DNA of 64,000 nt, taken from positions 26,001,955 to 26,065,954 of the forward strand of contig OX381704.1 of assembly GCA_947462335.1 (NCBI GenBank), in the 5' to 3' direction. Shown here piece after piece: positions 24,535 through 37,400 of the stretch. The position numbers were made by a program, and so were the translations under genes. Each line of letters begins with the position of its first letter. The first letter of the stretch is position 1. This DNA is from Harmothoe impar (Eukaryota; Annelida; Polychaeta; Phyllodocida; Polynoidae). The notes under the pieces were generated by a model. It saw only the letters and a program-made list of their open reading frames with translations. It did no database searches and was not told where the DNA came from.

Positions 24535-24720
24535 CTCAGGCTGAATCAGCCCATGCAGTTCCCCAGAGGAGAGCCTCACTTGAACTACCCGGTAACCACA
24601 GACCTCAACTGACAACTTGCGCTGTCCGCATGCGCAGGACCCGCTGACCAATCAGTGATCAGCGGTCTGCCCACGTGACCCGCCACCTCACGCTTGATTT
24701 GGCGCCCCTCGACAATTAAT
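24535..24720 (-). promoter_or_regulatory. Putative PKDCC promoter, TATA-less CpG type
   Basis: Contains an NRF1-like word (GCATGCGCAGG, about 24628), a CCAATCAG box (about 24648) and CACGTGACC (about 24673) within 60 bases. It lies just upstream of the inferred 5'UTR donor, and GC content is raised out to about 25000. No TATA box was found. The arrangement fits a housekeeping or developmental CpG-island promoter for the minus-strand gene. Confidence 0.5.
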
Positions 24721-26594
24721 TAGCGCCTGAATTGTCAGCTCAATCTGGTTACTCAAACGCCTTTCATATGCTAATCCCCGCACCTCCTCACCGGTCCAGG
24801 GAGACTTATCAAGTGGTCGCTGCGACGTGTCCTACCTCAAAGTCTCGCGCCACCTCCTAGCGGGAGATCGACGAACTACAAAACCTGAACAAATCTCCTT
24901 TCTTTGGGCGCCAGGGGACGCAACAGGGCCGGAATAAAGGCTTCCCAGGGGGCCTTTCACGCCCGTCCCTGCCGCCCCCTCCTCCCTCCTGCGGTCCCTT
25001 TCTATACCCTCTATACTTCACGACTCCTGACCAGTTTGAATTGAGACCTTTTCGCCAACTGTCAATTTGTTGGCCATGTGGGGTAGTACATATATAATAT
25101 AAGTATATATAGTGAGAGGAGGAGAGGCAAGCGTTGACGTTAAAGGAGGAGTGCTCTGAGGATGGTGTGGTAGGGTGAGGGTGGCAGGTTGGTAAGGAGG
25201 TGGGTGGGGGTGTGACTGTTGGTTCCCTTGTGGCTCACCAGACAGAGACCTCCCCGACTCCTCAAGACGGACCCGTTTTGTGTTGACATAGCTATTTCAC
25301 GGACTGTCGTGTTCGTACAAAAGGCGTTGTAGTGCAGGCAGCCCCCACATCATCATCAGGAGGCCTAACACCACAATCTACAACTCCATCCCAGGGCCCA
25401 CCTTTACCTGCTATTGATGAGAGTCCAGCCAAGGTCGTCATGTCCTAATGGGCGCTCCCCAACTACAAGGGGTCAGGCAGGGTCCAGTCAGCGTGAAATC
25501 AATTTAATCTGAGTGAAGCCTGGATGAGGTGGGTTAGCTGGCCGGGCTTCACTACAAGGCCTGACGGAATAATGGCTTTATTGATTCTATAATTACAAAG
25601 TGAATCGGTCCTCTCCTTATGTGTGCAGTGACCAGAGAGATGCAGGGCCCACCATGGTGTAACCTCGTAAAGGACATGACAAATAGATGTAGTTTTAGTC
25701 TGGTTCTTAACCCTTTGTAGGCAGAATAATCTGTAATACCCTCTGTCCTTGTCACCATGATGCATGGATGCAGTCCTGGTGAGTAACTCACCAATGCTTC
25801 CTTCTTTAAGAACCATGCCGCGGCCCTTTAGTAGGCTATACGGTTGATACATTGCCGAGGGCTAACTGGGGTTTGCACTCATGTAGCATGACAACAAAGT
25901 GGATAGCAACAAAACCACGTTGCGGCCCTTAAAGGGTTATAATATATTACAGCACTCCCCATCCCCCTTTCACAGTATTCACCTATAGCCTCGCCGATGG
26001 CTTGATTTGAGTAGGGGACATCTTAATTCGTAGGCATAGTTGAGTTAACATTGTAATGAGGTGCTTACTTTAACCAACAACCAGTAACTAGGCTATAATG
26101 CTATATCGCCTGTGGCTGACAGAAATTCCCCTGTTGACACATGCCACGAAGAAATGTGGCTAAAAGTGGTCTATAAGGACACACATAAAAGTACAACACA
26201 GGAAAATCAGACCCGGCTACCCCGGCCGCCATAATTACTGTGATTAAAGTCGGCTTTTTACGCGGTATCCTGGAGCAAATTATCGAGCACAGAAGGAATT
26301 TAAAGTAAGTTCCTTGGGTAATTTCCCCCCTTTGGAGAGCAATCAACCCGTAGAATGTTGATAGTGATAAACATCCATGCTGGTAGGCGTGTTATTACTA
26401 TGACAATCAGGCTCTTGAGATGTCGTAAAGGAGGTCTTTTTTTCTCCAGCTCAGAGGCATGTTTGGGCTGTGTATTTGTCTATGTGTTTTGTGTCTACCC
26501 CCTATGTATGCTACAGAGACATACTGCTGGTGTGCGTGCTATATTGCTATTTGTCAATGTAGATGCCATGGATCAACCACTAGCTGCATGACTA
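24721..26594. other. Intergenic, upstream of PKDCC
   Basis: A GC-rich shoulder of the promoter extends to about 25000, then the sequence becomes mixed. It holds dispersed-repeat copy 2 (25660-25945). ORFs of up to 117 codons show no recognisable family. Confidence 0.5.
25660..25945 (-). repeat. Dispersed repeat, GCGAGTTACTCACCA family, copy 2
   Basis: Contains CACCATGATGCATGGATGCAG, GTGAGTAACTCACCAATGC and a terminal CCCTTAAAGGGTTA. It shares these with copies at about 15.7 and 44.25 kb. Mixed orientation of the sub-motifs makes its boundaries uncertain. Confidence 0.5.
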
Positions 26595-26596
26595 TA

Positions 26597-28687
26597 CACT
26601 GATAATAAAACCTATAGTCAGTACTGACTATACCACCATATTTTGACCCCCGTAGTCAGATGATTATACATGTTAGTCACATATTAGTCATAAAGATAGT
26701 CAGTAGTGACTATATGTGGATCACACAAATTGATGATGTCATAGGAATGTGTGCACAGGAAACAGTTAGGATTCAAAATTGAATGCTCAACTGACTTCAG
26801 GTAGGCACATCTTATTCTATCTAAACCACTCCTTTACACATTTCCCTGTGCATTAGCTCTTGTGTTAGTGTTGAGTATGTTTAGTTAAGGCATCATAGAA
26901 CACATGCTTTCTCAATTTTGATTGAAGTATCATGTGGTTTTGTTCAAATTCTGATCATGTAACTGTGGATTTCTAGGCTTCCAGACTAGAATATACAGAG
27001 GTTGACTGTGTGGGTTATAGTGAGGGTTATAGTGTGCCGGGCATATGGCCCATGCTCATCTACTTCATCCAATGGTGCTAGGGCAGGTACCCCGGACATC
27101 TACCCCCAGACATCTACCCCTGGACACCTACCACCTGAAAATCTACCCCCTAGGACAGGGGATGGGGATGGATGTCCTGGGGGTAGAAGTCATAAGGGGG
27201 TAAAAGTCCAGGGGATGGATGTCCAAGGGGTAGATGTCCTAAGCATGGTAAACATTACCACAACATTAACACCCGGACTTCTACTCCTGGAAATCTCCCC
27301 CCTAGGACTTCTCCCCCCTAGGACTTTAATCCCCTTGGACATCTACCCCCTTTACCCTCTAGGATTTCTACCCCTGGGGACATCAACCCCCTCCAAATGT
27401 CCATAATAAGTCATATCATGTGGCGGGGTAGATTTCTCCAGGGACATCCGACATCTATCCCTGGACATCTACCCCCTGGGAATCTACCACCTAGGGCATC
27501 TACCTCCAGGACCCCCCTTCGGCACCTATTCGGCACCTATCCCCTTAAAACTTCTACCCCCTAGGATATCCATCCCCTTGGACATCTACCCCCTTTACCC
27601 CCTAGGAGTTCTACCCCTGAGGACATCAACCCCATTCACATGCCCATATGGTTGAGCCTTATCATGTGGAGGGATAAGATTTCTCAAGTGACATTGGACA
27701 TCTACCCCTTAACATCTACCCCCTAAAAATCTACCCCCTAGGACTTTTACCCCCTTAGGACTCTACCCCTAGGACTTCCACCCCCTTGGACACCTACCCC
27801 AGGACATCTACCCCATGGACATTTAGCCCCTGGGACATCTACCCCTAGGACATCTAGCCCCCCCCCCCAGACTTGTACCCCTGGAGAAATCTACCCCTTC
27901 CACACATGATGGGTCATAAGGGGGTTAAACTACAGGGGGTACATGTCGAGGGGGTACATGTCCTGGGGGTACATGTCCTGGGGGTACATGTCCTGGGGTA
28001 GGTGTCCAAGGGGTGGATGTCCTACAGGGTAGAGTCTTAAGGGGCCAAAGTCCAGGGAAAAAAAGGGGTAGATGTCCAGGGGTAGATGTCTGATGTCCCT
28101 GTAGCAATCTACCCCCTCCACATGATATGACTAAGAGAGTAAAGGGGTAGATGTCCCAGGGGTAGATGTCCCAGGGGGTAGATGTCCCAGGGGGTAGATG
28201 TCCAGGGGGTAGATGTCCAGGGGGTAGATTTCAAGGCAGGGGATATCCAAAGAGGGTAGAAGTCCTAGGGGTAAAATTCCAAGGGGTAGATGCCCATAGG
28301 GGTAAAAGTCCTAGGGGGTAGATGTCCTAGGTAGCGGTAGTTGGCCTGGGGTAGATGTCCTAGGGGGTAGATAGTAGGCCCTAGGGTAGATGTCTTGGGG
28401 GTAGATGCCAGTGGGGTACTTGTCCTGACTTATTGTCCTGCTGTCTCATGATGGACTATATCTATTAGTCAGAGTGACTACTTTAGAGCATGAAAGCATT
28501 AAATTCATAGTCATTTGACTATTATATCCCAAATCAGCTCTTTTAATGCATGACTATAGGTTGACTATATGACTAACTTACTATAGACATAGGTGACTAA
28601 CTTGGTATAGTCGTTTTTGCTACATTCACATGACTATAGAAATGTAGTCAGTAGTGACTAACATTTCCAGGGCCATTATTATCAGTG
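26597..28687. mobile_element. MITE of the CACTGATAATAA family, carrying minisatellite A
   Basis: Ends CACTGATAATAA (26597) and TTATTATCAGTG (28687), flanked on both sides by TA. The subterminal regions are crowded with TAGTCAGTACTGACTA-like words. About 230 bases at the left end and 240 at the right end match, inverted, the ends of the element at 31884-34479. The middle does not match: here it is the CATCTACCCC array. No transposase, so it is non-autonomous. TA duplication suggests a Tc1/mariner-like or similar mobiliser. Confidence 0.85.
27090..28420. repeat. Inverted minisatellite A (CATCTACCCC / GGGGTAGATG)
   Basis: Short imperfect units of about 16-20 bases. From about 27090 to 27900 they read ACATCTACCCCCTAGG-like. 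From about 27930 to 28420 they read mostly as the inverse complement, GGGGTAGATGTCC. The array is thus a large imperfect palindrome about some point near 27.9 kb. A longer sub-motif (TAGATTTCTCCAGGGACATC) recurs at about 27430 and 27670 and, inverted, at about 27885 and 28100. Confidence 0.85.
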
Positions 28688-28689
28688 TA

Positions 28690-29336
28690 TGCTATACATC
28701 GTGCATGTATATAGTGGGATATAGCGAGAGTGTATACCCCACTGTTGTCCATCTTAGTAGAATATGGGTTTGGCTTGGTCTAAGCCTATATGCCTGGCAA
28801 CACATTGCAATATATATTAGATTTCATGAATCATATCAAAATAATTTATAAAGTCATAAACCCAGAATTCTTGTTATTGTGATAGTTTTTCATAGGTCGT
28901 TGAGGAAATTGCTGTTACAACCATTTGGGTCCCCATTTTTACTTTATGTACTTTATTTGTTTACCACATCTATACCATAATGCTGCAAAATGGTTAATGC
29001 ATGGAAGAACCGCACTGTTATGAATAACTGGAGTTAGTATAAAATATAGATTACGTACAACATAACTGCACGGGACCTTCCATCAGAATTGACAATTCTC
29101 TATGTGCTACATACTTGATTTTGTATTCATATTTATGAACGTTGAATAAAAATGCAATTGAACACCTTCCATGACATCAACACTCATAACATCCATCACA
29201 GTTGACAGACATATAAATGTATGTCCCTCAACTGTGATGGATGTGGCTGTGAGGCCAATGTAATATTATATTTATTAGTTTCGTATCTGTAGGCCTCTCC
29301 TGGATACCAGTTGAAAAGTTTAATTTACTAAATGCT
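28690..29336. other. AT-rich intergenic stretch
   Basis: No gene seen. A small inverted repeat around ACATCCATCACAGTTGA and TCAACTGTGATGGATG lies at about 29188-29245. Confidence 0.5.
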
Positions 29337-29938
29337 AAAGGTCAAATCCCACAACGCGAAAAATGGGCCAGAAAGTGTTGATTATTGACATAATAACAAG
29401 GGGCAACTGTTGCCAATATTGTAAATCGCAACACTTGTCCCCCGATTTTAGACCTCTCCAAATCCCACTGTACCCGATTTGGACAAAGAGAGTGTTGCGA
29501 TTTGGGCCATGTTGGACATGGTATAGGGTTTGAATTCGCAACAGAAGGGACTTTAATATTCAAATCTTAAGGAAAATTGATGCAATTACAATATCTGCAA
29601 CTACATTCACCAATATATGCATAGCTAGGCATTATACATCATAGAGCAAAATCTCTTAAATACATGGATCAGGTGGGATTTGGATAATGATTAATCAGTG
29701 ACACAACCATTGCAATATAGTAAGAAACCTTGACATAATTCCAATAAGCAACATTTTCTAGGCCTTCTGGGGGAAAATATCTAACCTTTTTGATCCTTGC
29801 AATATCCCAAATCACAAGACATAGGCAACACTTTCTTGCTGATTTGGGCCTGTCTTGGCCAATGTAGGCCCCAAAATCGGTGACATTACCAATTTGCAAC
29901 ATTTTCTGGCCCTCTCTCGCGTTGTGGGATTTGACCTT
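29337..29938. mobile_element. About 600-bp MITE, AAGGTCAAATCCCACAACGCGA family, copy 1
   Basis: The left end AAGGTCAAATCCCACAACGCGA and right end TCGCGTTGTGGGATTTGACCTT are inverse complements of 22 bases. Internal CAAATC and CGATTTGG words recur. A copy at 59046-59643 is nearly identical along its whole length, and a diverged, interrupted copy lies at 58242-58819. The small ORFs inside are shared between copies but look like shadows of the repeated words, not a transposase. Confidence 0.85.
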
Positions 29939-31883
29939 AAACCATTTTACCTTTTAGCCCAAACGTCACAATGGAAACTTTGTTCTCTGCTTCTATACAT
30001 CCCCCATATGTTAGTCAACTTAACCGATCCCATATGAATTATTTTCAGGAATATCTGAGGCCATGTCCTCCATAAGGAAAGCCAAGTAAACAATGGTGAC
30101 CCCGCTCATATGGTGAGGGTGGGAGGTGGTGCTATAGGTGGTGCAGGGGTGGTGCAGAGGGTGGTTCTAGCTGTCACCACCACAGCGGGCGTTCTGACAA
30201 CACCGTCTACGTCTACCCTGACCGTGTCAGTTTTCATTGTGACACATTTCTGTCTTTATTATGGCAATGTATGTCATACTCCTGTTTGGGCAGGCTTCCT
30301 CCTGTGATGCTATGGCAAACACGTACTGACAGCAACTTACAGCGTGGGTGGCAGACTCAAATCGTCGACAAGTTTCACGTCAGAGGTTTCTATGTGGAGA
30401 TGCAATGTCCACTGCTCTACTTGAAGTTGAATCTACCTGTTGAACCAATGCAGTGATATCAAGATGATATACACCCCATTGTCACTGTCTGGTTAGTCTT
30501 ACCCTAGGTATGACCCTTGGTGTATAGGGTTAATTCATCCAATGATTGGGACTCAAAAATCAATTTTCTTGAAATGAGTCAGGACGTTCACATACTTTAT
30601 ATTTCCTAAAACCAAATCTTCCCTCACCCCCCGATATTGCTTGCATTTACGTGTTATTGTCAAATGTAGGTACCATGACACTTCATATCTGAGCCCTTAC
30701 TACTCAGTACCCATGCATGGGTACCATTTGATTAACTGCTTTTCTTTCAATAGACTGTAGAAGAAATGCATATTTACTAACTTTTAATGCAGATTTAATA
30801 ACTTTGAACATTTTCTCACGGTGGCGTATGCAGGTGCATATGGCCAACACGACAATCACAGGCAATCCACATCCAGGTAACAATGCCCATATTTATAGCT
30901 TCTCTCCAGAATAATGGTCCAGAAAATATCCAACAATGGGAAATCGTCCATTACATAAAAATCCATCTGCCTGCACACCATAAACTCTATAACCTTATCA
31001 ACTGCACATGCAGGGAGGGCATCCAACGTGAGGTGAACAATGGCACATTGGTGTGGGACTGGGCGCTGTGCTTGTGTGGGTGTTGATGGAGAGGCTGGTG
31101 TGTTTTTTAAGGATGCATATTGCGGTGTAGGATGTTGTCTGGTTGGGTGTGATGCCCCCCCCCCCCCAGCCTACATGCCAGCACATACACTGGATGTAGA
31201 ATGCATTATATACCTGGCTGACTGCCACCGTCCCTACACGTACCTCTAACCTCCGTCAGCCCATCCCCGATCCCCTGTCTCTACCTGGATAGATACTATA
31301 GAGGTGTAGTGTTCCACTATTCTATGCTGATTGCGATGGACCTAGCTGGTATACTAAGGCAGGATTCCAATGTCTAGACTGACAGGTATGCATGCCAGGT
31401 GTAACGTTAGTGACCAGTGGCGGCTTTTTGGCCAGAATTAACGTTTTTAATGTGAAATCTGGTCCGAACGTTGGGAAGGAGAAATATTTCGAACAGCGCC
31501 CCCCTTTTTTTCAAAATCCTGGATCCGCCCCTGGCAACGTCCATACTACATTGTAATTTGTATAATGCCATGCCTACCAACAGCATGTATATTTACCATT
31601 ATGCATGATAACACACCCCAAGGCTTATAACAATTACCCATGTACCCCATGCACCTCCCATATACAGAGATAACCAGCATAAAGCTGTGTCAAAAAGCAT
31701 TAGTCCCCACACCCACCCACCACCTCATCACCTAAACTCACTATACACCATCACCAGCCTCACCTCATACCTTCACCCCCACTCTATACCACCCACTCAC
31801 AGAGCCCTGGGGCGGGATGGGGAGGCAGGGATCCAGTTTGGCCCCTACACTAATGACTCGTCCGGATCGGGCGGCGCAGCCTA
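29939..31883. other. Intergenic
   Basis: Mixed-composition sequence without a recognisable gene. It contains a C-run (about 31147-31158) and a CA/CAC-rich stretch near 31705-31800. ORFs of up to 95 codons lack family features. Confidence 0.5.
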
Positions 31884-34479
31884 CACTGATAATAATGGAC
31901 CTGGAAATGTTAGTCACTACGGACTACATTTCTATAGTCACATGAATGTAGCAAAAACGACTATACCAAGTTAGTCACTTATGTCTATAGTAAGTTAGTC
32001 ATATAGTCAACCTATAGTCAGCCATTAAATTGGCTGATTTGGGCTATATAGTCAAGTGACTATGAATTTAATGGTTTCATGGTCTAAAGTAGTCACTATG
32101 ACTAATAGATATAGTCAATCATGAGAAATAAGGGAAACTTAATTACTGAAGGCAGGTCAAGGTTCAGCAGGGTAAACATGGCTAGGATAAAGCAGGGCAG
32201 GGGACAGGCCAGGATAAGGCAGGCCAGGGGACAAGCTAGGATAAGGCAGGGCAGGGGACAGGTTAGGAAAAAGCAGGGCAGAGACAGGCTAGGATAAGGC
32301 AGTGCAGGGGACAGGTGAGGATGAGGCATGGCAGGTGACAGGCTAGGATGAGGCAGGGCAGGGGACAAGCTAAGATAAGGCAGGGCAGGGGACAGGCTAG
32401 GATAAAGCAGGGCAGGGGACAGGCTAGGATAAGGCAGGCCAGGGGACAGGCTAGGATAAAGCAGGGCAGGGACAAGCTAGAATGAGGCAGGGCAGGGGAC
32501 AGGCTAGGATGAGGCAGGCCAGGTGACAGGCTAGGATAAGGCAGGCCAGGAGACAGGCTAGGATATGGCAAGGCGGGGGAAAGGCTAGGATAAAGCAGGG
32601 CAGGGGACAAGCTAGGATGAGGCAGGGCAGAGGACAGGCTAGGATAAAGCAGGGCAGGAGACAGGCTAATAGGATAGGGCAGGGCAGGGACAGGCTAGGA
32701 TGAGGCAGGGCAGGGGACAGGCTAGGACAAGGCAGGGCAGGTGACAGGCTAGGATAAGGCAGGGCAGGGGACAAGCTAGGATAAGGCAGGCCAGGGGACA
32801 GGCTAGGATAAGGCAATGCAGGGGACAAGCTAGGATAAGGCAGAGCAGGTAACAGGCTAGGATGAGGCAGGGCAGGGACAGGCTAGGATAAGGCAGGGCA
32901 GGGCAGATGCTAGGATAGGACAGGGACAGGCTAGGATAAGGCAGGGCAGGGGACAGGCTAGGATAAGGCAGGCCAGGGGACAAGCTAGGTTCAAACAGGC
33001 CAAGGGAAAGGCTAGGATGAGGCAGGACAGGGGACAGGCTAGGATAAGGCAGGCCAGGGAACAGGCTAGGATTATGCAGGCCAGGGGACAGGCTAGGATG
33101 AGGCAGGGCAGGTGACAGGCTAGGATAAGGCAGGCCAGGAGACAAGCTAGGATTAGGCAAGGTAGGGGACAGGCTAGGATAAGGCAGGCCAGGGGACAAG
33201 CTAGGTTAAAACAGGCCAGGAGACAGGCTAGGATGAGGCAGGGCAGGGGACAGGCTAGGATAAGGCAGGCCAGGGAACAGGCTAGGATAAAGCAGGGCAG
33301 GGACAAGCTAGAATGAGGCAGGCCTGGGGACAAGCTAGGATAAGGCAGGCCAGGGGACAAGCTAGGTTAAAACAGGCCAGGGGACAGGCTAGGATGAGGC
33401 AGGGCAGGAGACAGGCTAGGATAAGGCAGGCCAGGAGACAAGCTAGGATTAGGCAAGACAGGGGACAGGCTAGGATAAACAGGGCAGGGACAAGCTAGGA
33501 TGAGGCAGGGCAGGGAACAAGCTAGGATGAGGCAGGGCAGGGGACAGGCTAATAGGATAGGGCAGGGCATGGCAGGGACAGGCTAGGATGAGAGGAGGGC
33601 AGGTGACAGGCTAGGATAAGGCAGGGCAGGGGACAAGCTAGGATAAGGCAGGCCAGGGGACAGGCTAGGATTATGCAGGCCAGGGGACAGGCTAGGATAA
33701 GGCAGCGCAGGTAACAGGCTAGGATAAGGCAGGCCAGAGGACAAGCTAGGATAAGGCAGGGTAGGTGACAGGCCAGGATAAAGCAGGACAGGGACAGGCT
33801 AGGATAAGGCAGGGCAGGGCACATGCTAGGATAGGGCAGGGACAGGCTAGGATGAGGCAGGGAAGGGGACAGGCTAGGATAAGGCAGGGCAGGTGAAAGG
33901 CTAGGATAAGGCAGGCCAGGGGACAGGCTAGGATAAGACAGGCTAGGGGACAGGCTAGGATAAGGCAGGCCAGGGGACAAGCTAGGATAAGGCAGGCAGG
34001 GGACAAGCTAGGATAAGACAGGCCAGGGGACAGGCTATGATAAGGCAGAGCAGGTGACAGGCTCCTGTGTAGGCCTATCATGCTCTGTCAGTCTAGACAT
34101 ACACTGTTCATGTATTTCCATGTTATCAAAATTGGAACAAATTACCATGATAACTCTATCAAACATGAGAACTCATGCACCCTATAACATCTTAAGTTGT
34201 CATAGTCAACTGTAACATAACATATAACAAGCAGGGATATCCATAGAACAGTGGTTTAGGAAAGGATGTGCCTACCTGAAGTCCATGGACCACTCAAATT
34301 TGAATCCTAACTGTTTCCTGTGCACACATTCCTGTGACATCATCAATTTGTGTGATCCACATATAGTCACTACTGACTATCTTTATGACTAATATGTGAC
34401 TAAGTTGTATAGTCCCCTGACTACGGGGGTCGAAATATGATGGTATAGTCAGTACTGACTATAGGTTTTATTATCAGTG
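31884..34479. mobile_element. MITE of the CACTGATAATAA family, carrying minisatellite B
   Basis: Same family as 26597-28687 in inverse orientation. It starts CACTGATAATAATGG at 31884, ends TTATTATCAGTG at 34479, and has TA on both flanks. The outer 230-240 bases on each side match its sister, including GACTATAGG, GTTAGTCAC and the GATGATGTCA/TGACATCATC segment. The middle is a wholly different 27-bp tandem array. No transposase. Confidence 0.85.
32150..34065 (-). repeat. 27-bp minisatellite B, about 70 units
   Basis: Units of GATAAGGCAGGGCAGG, GGACAGGCTAG (27 bases) run for 1.9 kb with point variants and occasional shortened units. Since 27 is a multiple of three, every frame without a stop stays open, giving long minus-strand ORFs of nine-residue repeats (such as LACPLPCLI). 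I treat those as by-products of the period, not genes. Confidence 0.95.
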
Positions 34480-34481
34480 TA

Positions 34482-37400
34482 CCTTCATCCTGCGCCGCTG
34501 GGCCGGCTCAGGGCCGGGTAATTATCCCTCCTGAGGTAGCCTGCCTCCCCTGCCTCCCCACCTGGCTACGACACGCCTTACTAATGGCCTTTTTACCGGA
34601 TGGGACTCATCCCGTGCTGCAGATATTGGACACGAGATGGTGCCCTGCTATATTGGCTGCTACTGCAGTGTGGCTGAATTAAGGCTGCCTGCTGATGATG
34701 AAGATGGTGATGATGGTGATGATGTAAGTGGTAGCCATAATGGCGATCTAGGAGTGATTTGTATTAAAGATAATGGTACATTTAACTCGCCCTAGATGAA
34801 TTTCTTTCCACGCATCCTGCAACTGAAAGCTAGCTTCGCAATTACAGCATTTGTAACATTTCATATGTGTATACATTATTCCTTCATACATAATATGTTT
34901 TAAAAGGGTTGCTTTTTGTCGTTTCAAAGTCTCGGAGAGTTTGTGTAATTTCGATTCAATGTCATAGGGATATTACGATACTAAATCAGTTTTCCCGCCA
35001 CCTGAGCATTGAGCCAACAAGAGGTATGATGTATGAGAGGTGTTGGTGTGAGAAACATGCAGTTACAGTACACTTACAGTATGCAGGAGGTAAAATACTC
35101 TATGTATACTTCAATGATGTACTAGAACAAAGCCCCTGACCCCATTCTTCCATCAGGGGTTGATCACGGGTTAAGGTAGGTGGAATCAGAGGTGAGCCAA
35201 ACCAGAACAGAGGGGTGTGTGCTGGCACTGTCAGACAGACAATAGAGAGCTGTCACATGAGGACTGTCAACTGTCAGATTTGGGTTGTGACCAGGTGCAC
35301 TAGACCCCTGCTGCTGTCATGTACTGTCCCCACACTACACTATGGGACCCTGTCTGTAATGGGAATGATGCCCCTTAATGTGTCCTTTGTACAGGTCTTT
35401 GTGACAGACAACTGCTTCTTTTCTCTGGGCACTTAAGGTTTAAGCCTCCGCACCTTTTACCACTTGAACCTCAGACCTATCTTGTTCCACTGTTTGGGGT
35501 TGAAGGATATGGATTAGAATCTTGGGTAAAATCCTTGTAAATGGAATGTTTTTCTGGCGTGCAGCGATTAATGCTTGAGAAATTTCTATCTGTAAATCTA
35601 GAACTAGTCCCTTTTTGATCAGATATAGAGATTAATGTTTCTTGGAAAGGTCCTGTTACAAACAAAACCATGATCCTTTTTCAAAGAGGTCCAAACTGCT
35701 AAAATCAAAATTCTACTTGGTGAATTTAAGTATCCACGGTTAAGAGGAAGTTATGAGAATGGTCGTGCGAGTCTTTACATTGTCCTCTTTATATTGTCAA
35801 ATCTACATTTTATGATCTTAAGTCGTATAAAAACAATACACCTCATGTTCTAAACGCCACCCTAACTTCTATACATAATTTGTATATAACCATAGAGCAT
35901 CATTGGAATCAGCCCCTATCCTATTAGTCTAACGTGCAGAGACAGCATCCTAACGCCGAGTGGGCTGGGTTTTACTATGACAGACAGATCCAATTATTTC
36001 CCGGGCTAACTATGACCCAAGGTTGACATGTGTCTGCTGCAGATTCCTAATAATTATCTCCAGTTTCCCCATCTCCACTTCAACTTCTGCCCCCACTATT
36101 TTTCCCAGACGCTACAGATGTAGAAGTCAGCTGTGGCGTGAGCTGCTGCCGCTAGGGCCTGGTTTGTTTTTCTTACCTTGTCTACAGACGGGGACTGACT
36201 ATAACAGGCTGAGAATTTTTGTCAATCTTTGGAGGAACAGATTCTACCCCATCAACAACAGGTGTTGAACACACCTTCTCAATGGAGATGGTGAGTGGTA
36301 CTTGTAGAGTAAATAGGGTTCTGCTAACGTATTGCATGTTGGATAGAATAGGTACCAAACCAGGGACACAAGGATGATATAACCCTTACCGGGAACTCCT
36401 TCTTTAAAGCAATCTTTAGAGAAATCTCTAATCATATATCTGGCTCTAGTCTGCTGTTGAACTTTACATTACATACTATGAGCAGACACCTCTCGTGTGT
36501 AGCAGCAGTCGTGTCCAATAAGTCTTAAACCTCTGTGATATATGTGGTGCAGTCATTACGACGGTCTGAGTCAGGATGAAGGCAGTCCAACAAATATCTT
36601 ATTCCCCTCTAACTAGATTGCCTGGTGAGGCACAGGATCTAGTAGAAGAGAGTCTGAGAAACAGCTGAAAGCTGTTGGGCTTCCACCGCCCCACTCAACC
36701 CACAGTCTACAAGAGCTCCTCACGACGCGCCCTCTGCTGTGGTGCGCAGCAACTAGCTCTGTGGGCGAGCAGCTCAGCTAAGGTCTGGAGCAGCTCAGGC
36801 TGACCGACTTGGCGTTTTGTGCCTCGTTAGGCCCAATGTGACGGGCGGACGAGCTGAGGGGAGGCAGCCTTGTTAACATAGAGCCGACAGCCTGTCCAAA
36901 TACTGCACATCCTCAATGCCATCACTCCCCACGGCTATACCCCACCCCTGCCCCTTTAGCCCATGCTTCCAGGTGGGCTGCATGTCTGATAGACACCAAC
37001 ACTGACCATACCCGTCCACCTGGCGTCACTGTTAATGCCCTCCTTAACACGTGTGAACCTACATGGTGTATATCAACCATGGGATGTACTACATCTCACA
37101 CCTGCCGTGATTCTGAGGTATTGATACCGTACTAAGTGGGGTAAGCCTCCGGGGACATGGCCAGAACATCTGAGACAGGGATTGTGTGTTGGTGCTTCTT
37201 GTTCTTCTTGTGTGTGTATTTTAAAGATATACAGGCACCCTTTTCCGGGTTGTCCTTTTAAGGACGGTGGACTGACCAAAAACCTTTCTTTTCACGGGCA
37301 ATCCCCCATCCCCCGTTGAACCCCAGTGGATCAATCCGTGTAGACAGGAATGCTGCAATCCCTGCAAACAGGCATGCTGCAATTCCAGCAAACACTGCCA

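Noticed and set aside
32150..34065. Long minus-strand ORFs (up to 177 codons) of nine-residue repeats
   Set aside because: They are produced by the 27-bp tandem array. The period is divisible by three, several overlapping frames are open at once, and no start context or flanking gene structure is visible.
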